Shown here one piece after another: positions 1-12,273 of a stretch of 64,000 nt of DNA. The notes under the pieces were generated by a model. The model saw nothing but the letters and a program-made list of their open reading frames with translations. It had not been told where the DNA came from and searched no databases. A program made the translations under genes and the position numbers. Each line of letters starts with the position of its first letter. Position 1 is the first letter of the stretch. The DNA comes from Rhyzopertha dominica (taxonomy: Eukaryota; Arthropoda; Insecta; Coleoptera; Bostrichidae): positions 44,387,786-44,451,785 of the forward strand of contig QCXZ01000041.1 of NCBI GenBank assembly GCA_025024175.1. Direction: 5' to 3'.

Positions 1-185
1 TATCGTTTTGGTTGGATTCTATTAGTGTAGCAATTACCGCGGTCCTTGATGTTCTCACGTGATTAGTATCGAGTTTTGTTTTGGATAGAACCAGGTATCT
101 TCCGTTTCTTGTCACGTAACCGTGATTAAACACGTCAATTTCGCCTGAACTTTATTCTAGTAGTGTTGCTTTTGGTCGTGGATAA

Positions 186-863
186 TACAGGGTTTCTATA
201 AATGATTCATGTAACGCGGGCGGCGTTGATTTCTGAATTCTTTGTGCCACCTTTTTATAACTGCTGCCAAGCTCCAATATGCACGGCGATTACAGCACAT
301 TAATGAGCACGATTGTACTGAAGGTTGCAGATCAAGTTACACTCACGAAATTGATAGTTTCATAAAGACAACAATTTGCGATTCTATTTTTCTTTCAAGG
401 GTAAGAAATAACTATAATTATTGATATAGCAGGTTTGTGGTAACCTCTATAGTCTAAACCATTGCACTGTGGAAGCTTTGTGTAGTGCAGCTAACGTTAA
501 TACCACTTAGTTTGTGAATTTTACCATTGCTACAGGCTAAAAACATCTTTCAGTCCATCATAGTACAGTTATCTAACAGGCTTACTGTAGCCATAACCTC
601 ACAAATGCGATACATAAGCTAAAAGTTATACGAAACTGTGTCAGCCCACAGTTCCGAAATGTGAGCTTTCTGCAACCTTAAAGTTGATTATGGCACAAAA
701 CACAACAGAATACAAACTCCCACATGTTTTCCCATGTTAGACTTTATCAAATAATTCCAACAATCAACAGATAACAAGTATACGTCAAAGCAATTGTTGT
801 GTTCATTTTCCTGAGAGGCGGCAAACAGATTTAATCGACAATTTCATTTATAGAAACCCTGTA
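186..863. mobile_element. TIR element (MITE-like), TACAGGGTTTC family
   Basis: A perfect 20-bp inverted repeat closes both ends: TACAGGGTTTCTATAAATGA at 186-205 and its reverse complement at 844-863. If the outermost TA is the target duplication, the TIR proper starts CAGGGTTTC, as in Tc1/mariner-type MITEs with TA duplications. The 640-bp interior has no recognisable transposase and only short chance ORFs, so the element would be non-autonomous. The repeat is seen directly; the superfamily is inferred from TIR and TSD style. Confidence 0.6.
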
Positions 864-1663
864 CAAAGAACAAGTAGTTTTCTTATTAATAGAAAGTTTT
901 TTTGAACTTGGCATTGCCGTTCTATTACATAATTATTGTAATGCTAGTGCAAATGTTGTGTGGAAATTAACTGGAAACATTTTCATTGCAGGTAACTATC
1001 CAAACAGGGGGCACGGCTTCTGGTAAATATACACGTAGATTAACCATAAAATATTAATATATCCCGCAGTTGAGCGGACGGTGTATGAAAACGAAGCAAT
1101 TTAGATAAAACGGCTTAGCGACTGACCTTGCCGTGATCTTAGTTAAATTAAACTTGCGCTCGGCTCCGTCGGTATTATTAACTTATCGATGTATTGAACT
1201 GACCTCCAGCTAAGAGTTAACGGTTTTGGTTCCTTCTCTTCGCAGAAAACTCATGCTATTTTCTTCCTTATCGGTTGCTAGCGGAAACTATGCTGCATTT
1301 TGCTTATCGGCTTGTGATTCACTATAATTTTACGTGATGGCCGTATTTAATCTAAGAATTTAAGTCAACAAAGTGAGAAATGCTTATGAGAAATTTAACC
1401 GGTAGCGTGATAACCACGTCATATCATGACTTCTGCAATCTATACATAGATGCACTTCGTGTAAGTCGTAGGTTTTAAAATTGCGTATTTAACTGAACAA
1501 CGTTCAGTAGTTTTACATGCACTCAAAATGAAGAAGTTCTTTATCATTTAATTCATCTATTTAGTCCTATACTTTTTTATGTTTTGTCTGTCCTCCGATG
1601 TGCACAATTAGTTCATTGTGAGTGTCGACTTTTTTAATCTGTAAGAAAACCATTTTTTTTTTA
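864..1663. other. AT-rich intergenic DNA, no gene seen
   Basis: Unique-looking AT-rich sequence with no ORF of convincing composition, no RNA gene fold and no repeat I could pair. Confidence 0.5.
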
Positions 1664-1871
1664 ATTTTGGGGCTATTCGACCAGAATATCTTTGCACAAG
1701 GGTGACGTAAGCTCTAACAACACATATCATAAATAACCATTCTATCTGTTGGGACAACGTAAATATTTTGGAAAACGAGCAAAATCATAATAAAAGGTTA
1801 ATTTTGTAAATGTATGATATAAATAAAGCTAAAAATCCTATTAATAAGAAATCGGACACTCAACAATTAAG

Positions 1872-1928
<57 letters not shown>

Positions 1929-2337
1929 CTTGTTTATAGAAAATAAAATAAAATTTAAAGTTGCTTGTTTATTTAAATGAAATACAAAACTAAAAGCGAT
2001 TTTTGTAAGACAAATGTTGTTTTAGTAACTATTTAAAATTAGCAGTTGGTCATACTGATTGAGTAGTACTATTGGTTGGCGGTTTTGAACTTTGAATTTG
2101 ACTGGAAATTTCGTATCCAATTTTCCATAATTCAAGAAAATGTTAAAATAACTGTCCTCATATAATCGCAAATTTCCTCTAAGTAAACACCATTGTATTC
2201 ACCAATAGGTAGGTAACGTAAAGAAAGGTTTTGTATTGTAGTAGTCCTGATAAAGATCTCAAATAAAGATCGAAACCTCGATATTGGAGAAAGGACTGTT
2301 CTTTGCTGAATAATACAAGGTCGAATAGCCCCAAAAT
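1664..2337. mobile_element. TIR-bounded element with hammerhead-like motif
   Basis: A 19-bp inverted repeat, ATTTTGGGGCTATTCGACC at 1664-1682 and its complement at 2319-2337, bounds 674 bp. The interior holds an (AT)n tract and, near the right end (2247-2276), CTGATAA followed by a GATC/GATC pair and CGAAACC. That arrangement resembles the motif near the 3' end of the Penelope-like element at 35.3 kb. There is no coding capacity. Whether the inverted repeats are transposon termini or a Penelope-type inverted terminal arrangement is undecided. Confidence 0.45.
1874..1924. repeat. (AT)n microsatellite
   Basis: About 25 uninterrupted AT dinucleotides inside the TIR-bounded element. The length is likely polymorphic and prone to assembly error. 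Confidence 0.95.
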
Positions 2338-2576
2338 ATTCAAAATTATCTCTTACCTTGTTTGGGATTTTGATTCCTATATGAGTCTGGGGCTGTTTTC
2401 TTTTACTCTTTGCCGCCCATGGGATAAAAGGTTATAAACAAAATACTTTTTTATCTAAAAATTCAATTTGAAAACGTATTTTGTATTTTTAGTGTTTATG
2501 ATTTTGTAATACATATATATAAGGGTTTCAAAAAAAAATCCTTTTTATATTTTAGGTTATTTATCTTATTTATTTA

Positions 2577-2656
2577 CGGCATGGTGGAAGCACATTTGAA
2601 TAGCAGTCAGGAGGTCCCGGGTTCGATTCCCGGTCAAAGCTGGCAGTATTTTTTTA
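2577..2656 (+). repeat. tRNA-derived SINE head
   Basis: A perfect pol III B box, GGTTCGATTCC (2620-2630), lies within a good T-arm (CCGGG/CCCGG). It is preceded by a degenerate A-box-like stretch (GGCATGGTGG) and followed by an oligo-T run at 2649-2656. The acceptor stem cannot be closed, so this is not a functional tRNA but a tRNA-like SINE head. The reverse strand reads GNRTRDL, a peptide often mis-annotated from such SINEs. Confidence 0.65.
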
Positions 2657-2837
2657 GAAATTGGCCTATTAACCCAATTAAGTACTTCTCGTAAACATAA
2701 CAGTTTAGGGTTGTCAACTCCATATCTTGATTTAAAAGGGGTGTAAAAGACCAGAATTGCCACCAATTATAAAGTAAGGCTACAAGTCACTGCTGCGCCA
2801 TATTTCCCATACATCGCTACACCCTTTTAAGGTAACT

Positions 2838-4640
2838 TTATTAATAAGTCTTGTGGTCTAAGCTCGTCTAATTTGACGTTACTTGACATTTGCTGAAAAA
2901 ACAACATTTGCAGTGCTTGCGAAAATTAGGAATAGCTGTATATAAAGGTGAAATTGAATCATCGTATAAAAACGACGCTGCTAATTTAGATAAATTTAAA
3001 GTTGATGAAAATAGACCTCCTCGTTATATCTAATCAGCATAAACATCGATTCCGTGAGTACCGGCTAATATTATAAATCAAACCTGATAGAATTGGTTTG
3101 GAAGACATGGAACGAAATAATGCATTTTTCAAATTGCAAGACTTAAAAATGTATATTTTTAATCTGTCAACCAAACTTCCGACAACTATAAAAATTATGT
3201 AGAACAGTTATTAAACAAGTAAGAAAAATTGTGTGATCTAGACGACATTGAAGGAGACAATCGAGCCACTGGTTACTGCTGTCGATGAAGTTTTTTTAGT
3301 TCGTAACTAGAGGGACTTTGAGAAAAAACAACGGAACCCAGTAAAGTATCACACTATCACACATTTTTTGTTTGTACGTTATTTTCGCGAACAAATAAGT
3401 AATAGAACTTCCAAACAATGAATAAATGTTAACAGCTGTCGACACCTGCGACAAGCGACGGCGTCTGTTCCCAAATTTTTGACGGTCGGACTTCCCACAT
3501 TGACGGGGGTATTTAAAAGGCAAACAGGGCGTTTACACAAGCGGGATTCCGTCTTAAACGTGTTTGACTTTTGGTTTAGAGGATATAAATCAATATGTCA
3601 CTGCGACGGGGATCGCTGCGCACTTTTAAAAATGGCTCGGAAGTGTACACTTAATAAATCATGGGTAGGCGCTTCCATCTAATAAGTGAATGTTAAAAGA
3701 ACGAGGATCTGAGCAATTAATTAATTAAGTGCTTGCTTCAATTCTCAGGACGTGCTCGCTGGGCACTTTTCAAGCAGCTAGTTCATACGACGGTAATTGG
3801 TAATGAAATGCAAGATGTAAAAGGAGTTGCGGAATAATGAAACATCAAGGGGTATCCATTTTGACAGGAGTACCATACAAAACCATCATAGTTTAGATCG
3901 TTTAAAAAAAACTGAACAAAATTGCTTGTATTGTAAACATATAAAGTTAAAGCAGCTGAACCCTAAAACGTTCCTTTTAAATGAAACTTTAGTCAGACAT
4001 TTGATATGATATTCCCACAATGAAATGAAATGATTCACTATAACCTTGCTATAACAAAAGAAATTTTAAGACCTATTTTAAGCATCTCCCATAAGGACAT
4101 ACTCTTTCCCGCCGTTGCAATAATTCAAATGTTAATCTTTATTAGGGCTTCCTTAATTGTAACCTGTAACCTGTCAATATTAACGAATATTAACGAAAGG
4201 TTATCACAACAAGCGGTTGCTACACCGTAGGAGAAACGTTTTGTTGTAGTTATGTCTATTTATGTAAGTTCTCTAACGACAATAGTTGGTTCTACTTGCA
4301 GCCTTACTGTAAAGTATAATCTTGTAGCTAAATTTTGCGTTTTTCAGTACTTTTTTGGAGAAATAGCTGCAATTGAGTTAACGAAATACAAAATAAAATA
4401 TTCGGTGTACTTTTTTGCAAGAAAATTTCTCCTACTAATAATTTTGGTTATAATTTTAAACAATTGAGCTGTTCACGAACACCTAGACCGTCGATAAATA
4501 TACGAAGAGATAAATATGATTTACCTCTAAATTCTTCAAAAAAAATAGTGCAAGTATACAATACGAAGGAAATCCTGATGGTTTGTTAATGATATATTTT
4601 TTAATAGTGTGTTCAAAATTTCGCTAGGGTCCTTTTGTAC
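2838..4640. other. AT-rich intergenic DNA
   Basis: Several ORFs of 60-75 codons occur here, but none resembles a known domain or shows a convincing start context. No repeat structure was recognised. Confidence 0.45.
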
Positions 4641-5482
4641 TCATAGCATAAGATACCAAAACTTTGTCTGCAAATTAAGGGTGTGTAAACTAAAAATTCG
4701 TACAAATGCAATAAGTTTATTTCTTAAACTACTGGTTAGGAAACTTATTCTAGCCATTAGTGTTTCAAAATGTTCTTTTTTATAATGGCGAAGTTTGCTA
4801 AGAATTCTTAATTTGTTTTTGCTTCCCNTCCTCCATCGTGTACTTTTTGTTTCAGTAGGGCCCAAAATCTCTTAATTGAGCATAATTGATGTACATTAAG
4901 AACATTTACATTATATTATTTTATATGCTCTTGGTGAAAAGTCTCAATTGTTTGAGAGCCATAATGAGCTGTTGTCATGTCTGGCCAAAGAATATATTTC
5001 CCGTCATTCTGAAATTTTTTGATGAAGGAAACTAGTCTTTTTCTAACGCATTCATTGCCATACACATTTTGATTGATACTTAGTCCTGAAGGCACTATAT
5101 ATGGAGTGGACCTTCCCTTTGAACTGAATGCTTACCATACCCAAACCTTCTTCTGAAACTTGGAATGAGGTTTGAATTTTACTTCATTGGGGACTTCATT
5201 ACCCCCCCCCCCCTTAAAATCGTAGGTGTTATTTCCCGCTGCATCACTGCCGTATACTGTTAAATAAGACTCATCATCGATGATAACAAAATTATCTTTA
5301 GAAGGTTTCACGCAATTTTCGTAGTTCACTTCTGATAGCTGCTTTTGGCTATATTTGGGTGCAGATTTTCGTTTTCTAAAAGTCTTCTTAAAAATATTTT
5401 TCACATAATTATGTGAGTTGTGAAATAGCTCAAGCTGCACGAGAATTGTCTCAACATTCAAACCGCAATGACAGGTTTTCAC
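4641..5482 (-). pseudogene. Tc1/mariner-superfamily DDE transposase, decayed
   Basis: Read right to left, three frames together give the C-terminal two thirds of an insect Tc1/IS630-type transposase, which would cut and paste its own element in the nucleus. An N-terminal piece reads APKYSQKQL and then IIDDESYLTV, holding the first catalytic aspartate. Next comes PNEVKFKPHSKFQKKVWVW. In another frame WPDMTTAHYGSQ carries the second aspartate. The third catalytic position sits in IKRFWALLKQKVHDGG, where family members have an acidic residue, so K there means the triad is broken. A run of 12 G on the sense strand (5202-5213) lies inside the frame, and an undetermined base is at 4827. Frame breaks and stops make it inactive. 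No TIRs were found. Confidence 0.75.
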
Positions 5483-8400
5483 AGCCTAATATTTTTTAAT
5501 ATAAAAAAGCATAAAAAGATACGTACGGATTTGTTGTTAGGTGAATAGGTGAAATTCCGCGTAATCCTTTTTGCTTACAGATTACATAAATAGTGAAAAT
5601 TACCCACAATGTGGGTTTACCAGTATACTGCTTGTATATTTTAAATCCTTAGAGGAGAACCAAGTGCAGCTGTAGAAACATCAGTTCGTAGAAGGTCCCA
5701 TTAAGTATGAAAATAAGGAACTATCTCCCATAATCAAACACGATGCTGCAAATCGAAGGCCACCCGACAGAAGCCAAGGAAAACAAAAATATTTTCGAAC
5801 CGAACTTCAGAAGGTAACTCATCAAACAGGAGCCTCCTTAAAATTACAAGTCGTAAACCTTGAACGTAACAAGGCGCCGATAACGCCCCGCCAACCCAAT
5901 CGTTATCCCCGAAAATACGGCAGGAGCTCAAAAAGATGGGTATCTGGCGTGATAAACATCGGAAACTAATAAAAACTTTCTCACACTCATTGCTCTTCAC
6001 GGGCCGCCGATCGATTCGTCGAGTGCCCATCGTAATCGTTTACATAACGGAAGAACCGCCGATCGAATTATTAAAATACTTTTGCGCGAACTCTTCTTGC
6101 CGTTCGACCTCGTTAACGTCGCAAAGTGGGCCAGCTATGGGCGCATGCGTCGCCAGTGAAAGTCCAAGATTAGCTAATTTACACCCATCGACACCAGCTC
6201 CCATTCGGATTATATAAACATAGTCGATGTCTGCACTTGGGAATCTAAACGCCCACACAGACGTCTGGTTGTTGAGGTCCAGGAGGGTTATCATCCGTGA
6301 AGATCTTTTACTAAACTAACTGTTCGTATTTTCACTCCTCCCTACGTGTGTGGTCACAGTTTTCTTTGTTCAGCTCTTTGCTGCTGAGTATGTAATTATC
6401 TGTTGTCTCTCGTTTAACTTTTGGTATCATTTCGCTTTGTTTTTCCACCACACGCCCATTATAAGTAAAATCGATTTAAAAAATGTACTTAACGTAGTAA
6501 TTCGATTCAAACTTCAAAGCCCAGTCAAAAACCAGCTCATTATAAATGTATCTATAATTGACTCTTTTACTCGCTTTTAAGTACAGCAGCGCAGACGAAA
6601 TACGAGGAGCGGTGGGGTTAGTACGCGCAGTTTTATGCGTTAGATTCCCTCTAGCAGCAGCACGTAGCGAAAAAAGTGTGAAAATAAGTGCTAAATATTA
6701 AGAAGCTCAAATTACAACAAAATAAACAAATTGTTATAAATTTATTAACAGAACAATGGTTAAATTTTACTACTAACTTACAAATTAAAAGCTGCATCAC
6801 ATAGGTATCTAAGTAAAATTTAATATAAATCACTACCCCACTACCTGCTACTTTATCATAACTTATAAATAGTTCTACTTCACAGAAATCGGAAAATATA
6901 TCATGCTTCAGATATTTTTTATCTGTTTATAGAACAAAGATTCAAAAACCTTTGAGGCTGCAGTTAAAATGTTAGTCAAACGTAAATATACGGATCGAAA
7001 CCCAATTATTTTAATAGAAAGGTTTTGTTTAGTTTTAGCCTTTGTAATTTTCTTTTGTTTGTAAACTTTTATGTAAGATAATAAACAATTATTATTTATA
7101 TTGATTTATTGACAAATTTTTAGTGATTGATCGTAAAAATGCGTATTGAATTATTAAAATTGAACAACATTTACTTGAATATTCAGCGGTGTGTGCCGTT
7201 TAATCAGAAGCAGTTGAAGAAATATACAAACGAAACAATGCCTCTAGAAATAGACTTATGGTAAGAAATACTTTCACTGCTAATAAAAGATTTCTTTCCA
7301 AGACGTCGACGACCTTTCTTAATTTAAAAGCGGTCAAACGTTTTAGCCCAATAAGCTTTCTATCCACTTGCTATAAATATCACCATAATTATTTCCATGA
7401 TTTGTGTTTTGCTGGATTTAGAACGTTACATTCCCGCAGATGCCACAGTAGTGGCTAAAAATTATGTACAGAGTCGCATGGTTAACATCTTGTTCATTTA
7501 CATGAAACCTATTCAACCATAAGTTACAACATCTATCACATTAGCGCTTCTCGGAAGATTCAATAGGGATATGTAGTACGCAGCATCCTTTCCACTACGC
7601 CGTTCCCAAACTTGCGTCCATATTTACGACGATCCACTCGATTCAACTTCCGAATATAATTTCAGCACGATTTGGAAATAGATACAAACCCGTCCGTTAC
7701 ATACTGTACTCCGGCAAATGTGGGTTAGTAGGCCATCAGTTAAGCAATTTTATTAGGAGGCTGTGAGTTTCAGGCAATTACTGCAGCGTGAAGTGTTGCT
7801 CCTGCTGCTAGTGCATCATTTTTTAGTAGACCCACGTCTGGATTTTATATAACATGCCGGTTTGTAGATTAAATAGAAACAGTTGTGGATAACTGTGAAA
7901 GTTGCGCTAGGTAGGTTATGACCTTGAAGCGTACCTGCGAGACGACGCCGTTTTACTGCTAATTCTCGCCAACATAATTAACGTTAGGATTGCCAGAAAC
8001 GTCGCCTGTAATTTGATTACACGGCGTTTGAGTTATATGGCGAATCCAAAGGATAGGTCCGATGGAGAAACCTTTAGGGTTTTTGTTCAGTTACGCCACA
8101 CTTTCTGTCCGTAATATCTATTGATATTGGTACAGCTTGCTTACTAATCAATATAAACTAAATTGCTTGGTTAAAATGTGACATGTGAAATCTTTATTTA
8201 ACACTATTTCTATCAAATTTCGTAACAGTTGACAACATCTAAGCCTATAATGATGAATTTGTATAATCGTCACGTAATTAAATGTGCAAAATATAATTTC
8301 GCGATGTATTTGTGACACTGTCAAACTAGTGATTTCGTTGCAGGCTTTATGTTTTCGATCAATTTGTTGGTCCTGCATGTACATGTACTGGACTAGCACA

Positions 8401-8551
8401 CACTTTCTACTTAAAAAAAAACATACCAACCGATGAGGCCTCTACCACCAATCTCCAACGATGTTGGTAATGTCTATCAATTCCCCTAACTATTCTACCA
8501 AAGAGTGCTGACGCTTTAGCCACTTGGAAGAAAAATTCCAACCTGCATTCG
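5483..8551. other. Intergenic DNA with one GC-richer island (about 5870-6300)
   Basis: Mostly AT-rich sequence without recognisable genes. Around 5870-6300 base composition changes by eye, with many CG dinucleotides and overlapping ORFs on both strands. None of their products is recognisable. The island could be a conserved regulatory element or a lost exon; nothing decides this from sequence alone. Confidence 0.4.
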
Positions 8552-9868
8552 TTATCTCCGTGATGTACATATCTCCGTTATAGTTGCTTCCCATTCAGGC
8601 GTTCCGGCTGACCCAAATTCTAAATCGCACGGTAAGTTCAGCTGCCTTCCAAATACTATCGCTGTAGATGTCGCCCCCATGATCTCATGGGTTGTTGCCC
8701 TGTACGCCAAATGAAACAGAGGAAGGTACTTGTCCCAGATCCACAGCTTTTGAGATGAGCTGTTAGATTGCTCGACCATTCAGTCTATGGATTATGAGGA
8801 GTTGGTCTTGTCTTGGTCTTGGTCTGAAATACGCTAGACTCGATATTTCTGCCTTGATCCGTACGCAGATCTAATGGTACTTCAAATCCAGGTTATCGAC
8901 AAGAACTTGTGCCATCGTCGAGGCTTCTTGGTTCGGTATCACAAAAGCCTGTAGCCACTTGATGATGTAATCCATAGTCGCAAGGACTGTTATTGTGGGA
9001 ACTGCTCCGACAACGTTATAGTGATCCTCTCAAATAATGCTCCCACACCATACCTTCTTTTAGACGTGCTGTTAAATTCTTGGCGGCTGACACACTTAAG
9101 GCACCATTTCTCTACACACATCTTCTCGACAATGTACCCAGTAGAATCGTTGATGTACTTTTGTCAGAGTTTTGTTTGCTCTACGGTGGGTGCGCGTGCT
9201 CCTCCATGCACCTCTTCTAACACCAGTAGTACGTAGTTCTTGGTTACTACTAACTGCATGGTGACATGCACTCGCAAAGATTCGCACTGGGTCCACATCG
9301 CTTTTAGAGTTCGGCTTTCCGGAGACACCTCCTCCCATCCAGGCTGTGGTCCGTTGCTTTCTTTTCACTTAAGCAGAAGACCAATGTCCATGTCATCTTG
9401 CTGAGCCTGTCTGACTTACTCAGCTGTTCATTTGTCGCTTTGTTCGAAGGTGACTGCGATTACATCGACCATGCCGTCGCGTTGGTCTACCCGCTTGTAA
9501 TGTTTGCTTTCTCCACAAGATCTTTTCAATAAAGCATTAGCGTTATTATAATGATTGCAAGGACGATGCTGTATTTTGAAATTATACTGCTGCAGTCTTT
9601 ATATCCATCTAACGAGCTCTTCCTCTGAACTTTTCAATTGCCTAAGCCAGAATATTGCAGTATGATTGGTCCTTACTAGCAATTTTCGTCCATATAGGTG
9701 CCTGTGAAAATGCTCTCTAGCCAATAGCTCTTTCCCTATGACGCAATAGTTCCTCTCAAGTTTGCTTAAAACCTTACTGTAATACTCTAATATTTTTTCT
9801 TCGCCGTCTTGTGTTCCAAGTGCACTCCAATGTCGATTTAACTTGCGTCTATATCCCAATGAATTTTC
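8552..9868 (-). pseudogene. pol: Ty3/gypsy pol remnant: RNase H, H2C2 and integrase
   Basis: Reading right to left, several frames give the back half of a gypsy-type Pol in the normal order. At 9859-9599 is the RNase H region (LERNYCVIGKELLAREHFH, then TNHTAIFWL). At 9600-9370 is the linker that follows it (LQQYNFKIQHRP). At 9368-9096 is the integrase zinc-binding region (TKVHQRFYWVHC). At 8800-8552 is the end of the integrase core (DKYLPLFHLAYRATTHEIMG, then FGRQLNLPCDLEFG). Gag, protease and most of the reverse transcriptase are missing, and frameshifts and stops separate the pieces. In family members this polyprotein makes and integrates the cDNA. A related integrase fragment lies on the other strand at 52.1-52.5 kb. 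Confidence 0.85.
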
Positions 9869-9946
9869 CGTGTCGTTAAGGGTATGCCAGTATCGGGCTA
9901 TTGCATTAGTTGCACTACTACATAGCTATTACACTTGCACGTCAAT

Positions 9947-10667
9947 CAGAGCTGGACAGCAGTTTACTACAAAAGTAATTAAACTACTTCTTTAGCTTTT
10001 TTTACGAAAATAGTAGTTGTAGTTTAACTACCCCTTAGAAAGAAACTGTAATTAGTAATTAGTTTTATCCAAGTAGTTGACCTACTAGTAGTTTACAAAA
10101 GTAGTTTAACTACCAATAATTAAACTACTTGAATAAAAAGTAACTCATTTACTTCTTTTAATATTTCAACTACTATAATATTGCAATTTGAGACATTCAA
10201 AGACAGTGCCTGACACTGACTAAAATAGTCAAATGACTATAATAAATATTAGAACTAGAACTGCTACAACGTTTAGAAAACAGACGCACCACTATTTATG
10301 TGTTAAATGATTGAGTATAAAATTATAAGGGATATATCATCAAAGCTAGTATGTTTTATAATTTAGAGAGAGTATTTTTGTTATTAAAAGAAAATATTTT
10401 TGTTGCCCTTATTTTAGGTGTTTTGTTTGTATTCTTGTGTATATGTTAATATTAAAAACAACGTTTTCAATTCCTGTTTTGTTTAAATATTCTTAATGAA
10501 GTTAAAGAAGTAGTTAATTACTTCAACTACTAAGTAGAACTTAGTCAGCAGTTTAAACATTTTCTGGCAAAAGCTGTTTCATTATGCGATAGGTCAACTT
10601 GTTTGGCATCAAAAGCCACTGTAGTTTACACTTATATACTTTTTGCGAGTAGTTTTAGCCAGTTCTG
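9947..10667. mobile_element. Non-autonomous hAT element (MITE) with 8-bp TSD
   Basis: The termini are CAGAGCTGG at 9947 and, inverted, CAGAACTGG ending at 10667. They are flanked by a perfect 8-bp duplication ACGTCAAT (9939-9946 and 10668-10675), the hAT hallmark. Both subterminal regions are packed with degenerate AGTAGTTTAACTAC-type repeats on both strands, as expected of transposase-binding arrays. The 721-bp interior has no transposase ORF, so the element depends on an autonomous relative. It is inserted between the gypsy pol remnant and its LTR-like segment. Confidence 0.85.
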
Positions 10668-10699
10668 ACGTCAATATTGGTAGGTGGACTTTTTCAATG

Positions 10700-11158
10700 G
10701 CATATACTGAAATGTCTTCTTTATTAGGTTGACTTTGCACCCAGCAGTCGAATCACTGTCTTGCCGATCACCAAATATTCCAGAAATCCACAGTCTAACT
10801 CAATTAACGAGGTATACACTGATTTATAACACCATCAGTGCAGTGTACTAATATTACAACGCTATTCAACTAACCACTGTTCAAAAGATTACGCTGCACT
10901 GCAATCACTTTAAATCACTTTATAGCACTCAATTCGCTTTGTTCGCTTGCTTTACTGTTGTTTAAATCAGACTGCGCTTCGTCGTTCTTATATACCGACC
11001 GATGAATATGCTCGAAGGCTTCAGAGCAACCTTTCTGCTTATCATGAAACTTTTCCCTCACATTAGAGTATAAGAAACCTTAGGCAACTGCACGAACGCC
11101 ACTCTAGTTGCCTAATCCACAGGCGCTGGTTTCCTTACTATATAACAGTATGCTAACA
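10700..11158 (-). promoter_or_regulatory. LTR-like segment of the gypsy remnant
   Basis: On the minus strand the segment begins near TGTTAGCATACTG (from 11158). It carries TATATAAG (10994-10987) with GC-richer sequence downstream, and an AATAAA polyadenylation signal at 10725-10720. That is promoter then poly(A) order, as in an LTR. It lies upstream of the pol remnant in the same orientation. No second LTR copy was found, so both the borders and the assignment are tentative. Confidence 0.35.
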
Positions 11159-12066
11159 GTGTTAATGCATTGAGATGATAACAGTCATTCAGAAAGCTTA
11201 ACTTTGTTTCTTTGGGTTTGTTCGTTTTAATTAAATTTCTTATAACAGATACTACAGTTCCCAATTTTTATCTTTTGTTTGGTCTTTGTCGTATATAACT
11301 TTCAATTGGAAATCTACCACGTCTTTAATAAGTTGCATACTACGATACCAAGTACGATATCAACATATGCCAAGAGACAAAAGGGTAAGGTAAAGAAGCT
11401 GTTAATGTTATTTAGCAGTGTCTAAAATTCGTCCAGTTCAAATGGTGTGTTACCCCTAAACAATGATAATCGAATGCTTTCGAATCGCGACAAAGTTCTT
11501 CCTCCGCTGTTAATAAAGAAAAACACAATCCAAACTCAACGAACCTTCTATCTCCGAAACGAAGCGTTTTTTAGATTCAAACCTGAAACACCCCGAACGC
11601 AACTGTGTCCATTCTCTTCACCTTAGCTTTGTAAGAAGTTATGTAGTACCTATTATAGGTATATAATATCGTAGTCAAGTTTGGCGTGCCCCTGTTATGC
11701 ATTCCAATTTGATGTGGGGGTTCGAGATAACGAAGTTCCGCTATATAACTATTACAACTAATTCAAATTTAGTGCTCAGACAGGAAGAGCATTAAGTCTG
11801 TGAAGTTGTGCAAATAGAAGCGTGGTAATTAGATGGCGCTCTCGTTAAAGGGCGTAGGTATACCACACAGAGCCGGCAATCACGGGCAACGCCCATAATA
11901 ACATCGCACAACAAAGTGCCAGGATATATGGAGGGGCTCTTCGCGCCGCACATTGGCTGCATGTTGATAAAATCATTTATTATCCTTTCACGTACAGCGA
12001 GCTCGCCCCAAAGCCAATTGACAAAAATTACTGTTCATTGTGTTAGGTATTAATGAAAATGCTCCG
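11159..12066. other. Intergenic DNA, GC-richer from about 11820
   Basis: There are no recognisable genes. The right part (11820 onward) is non-repetitive and richer in GC, and merges into the possible exon that follows. Confidence 0.4.
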
Positions 12067-12273
12067 TGTTTGTTTTCCTTTTAGCCCCGTTTTGGGAGGC
12101 TTGCCGGCCGGATGAATTACGAATCGTTTTAAATTAAAAAAGACAAAAAACGGCAGATACACCCGGACACTAATTTGGACTGCGATGATGAGGCTCCACA
12201 GTTGGAGTCGGAATTAAATGGATCGCCGACGGCGCTGTCAAGACTGACACTTCAAGGGGATTTCGACCGGTAG
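12067..12273 (+). other. Possible exon: splice acceptor plus open segment
   Basis: TGTTTGTTTTCCTTTTAG ending at 12085 is a strong insect 3' splice-site match. After it, one frame reads PFWEACRPDELRIVLN then stop. Another frame is open from 12133 to a TAG at 12271 and reads DTNLDCDDEAPQLESELNGS and onward, with coding-like composition. The two frames are not continuous, so either one short exon ends early or an older exon has a frameshift. I do not recognise the protein and see no partner exon. Confidence 0.25.

Noticed and set aside
2566..2766. Minus-strand ORF containing GNRTRDL
   Set aside because: Well-known false protein from translating a tRNA-derived SINE.
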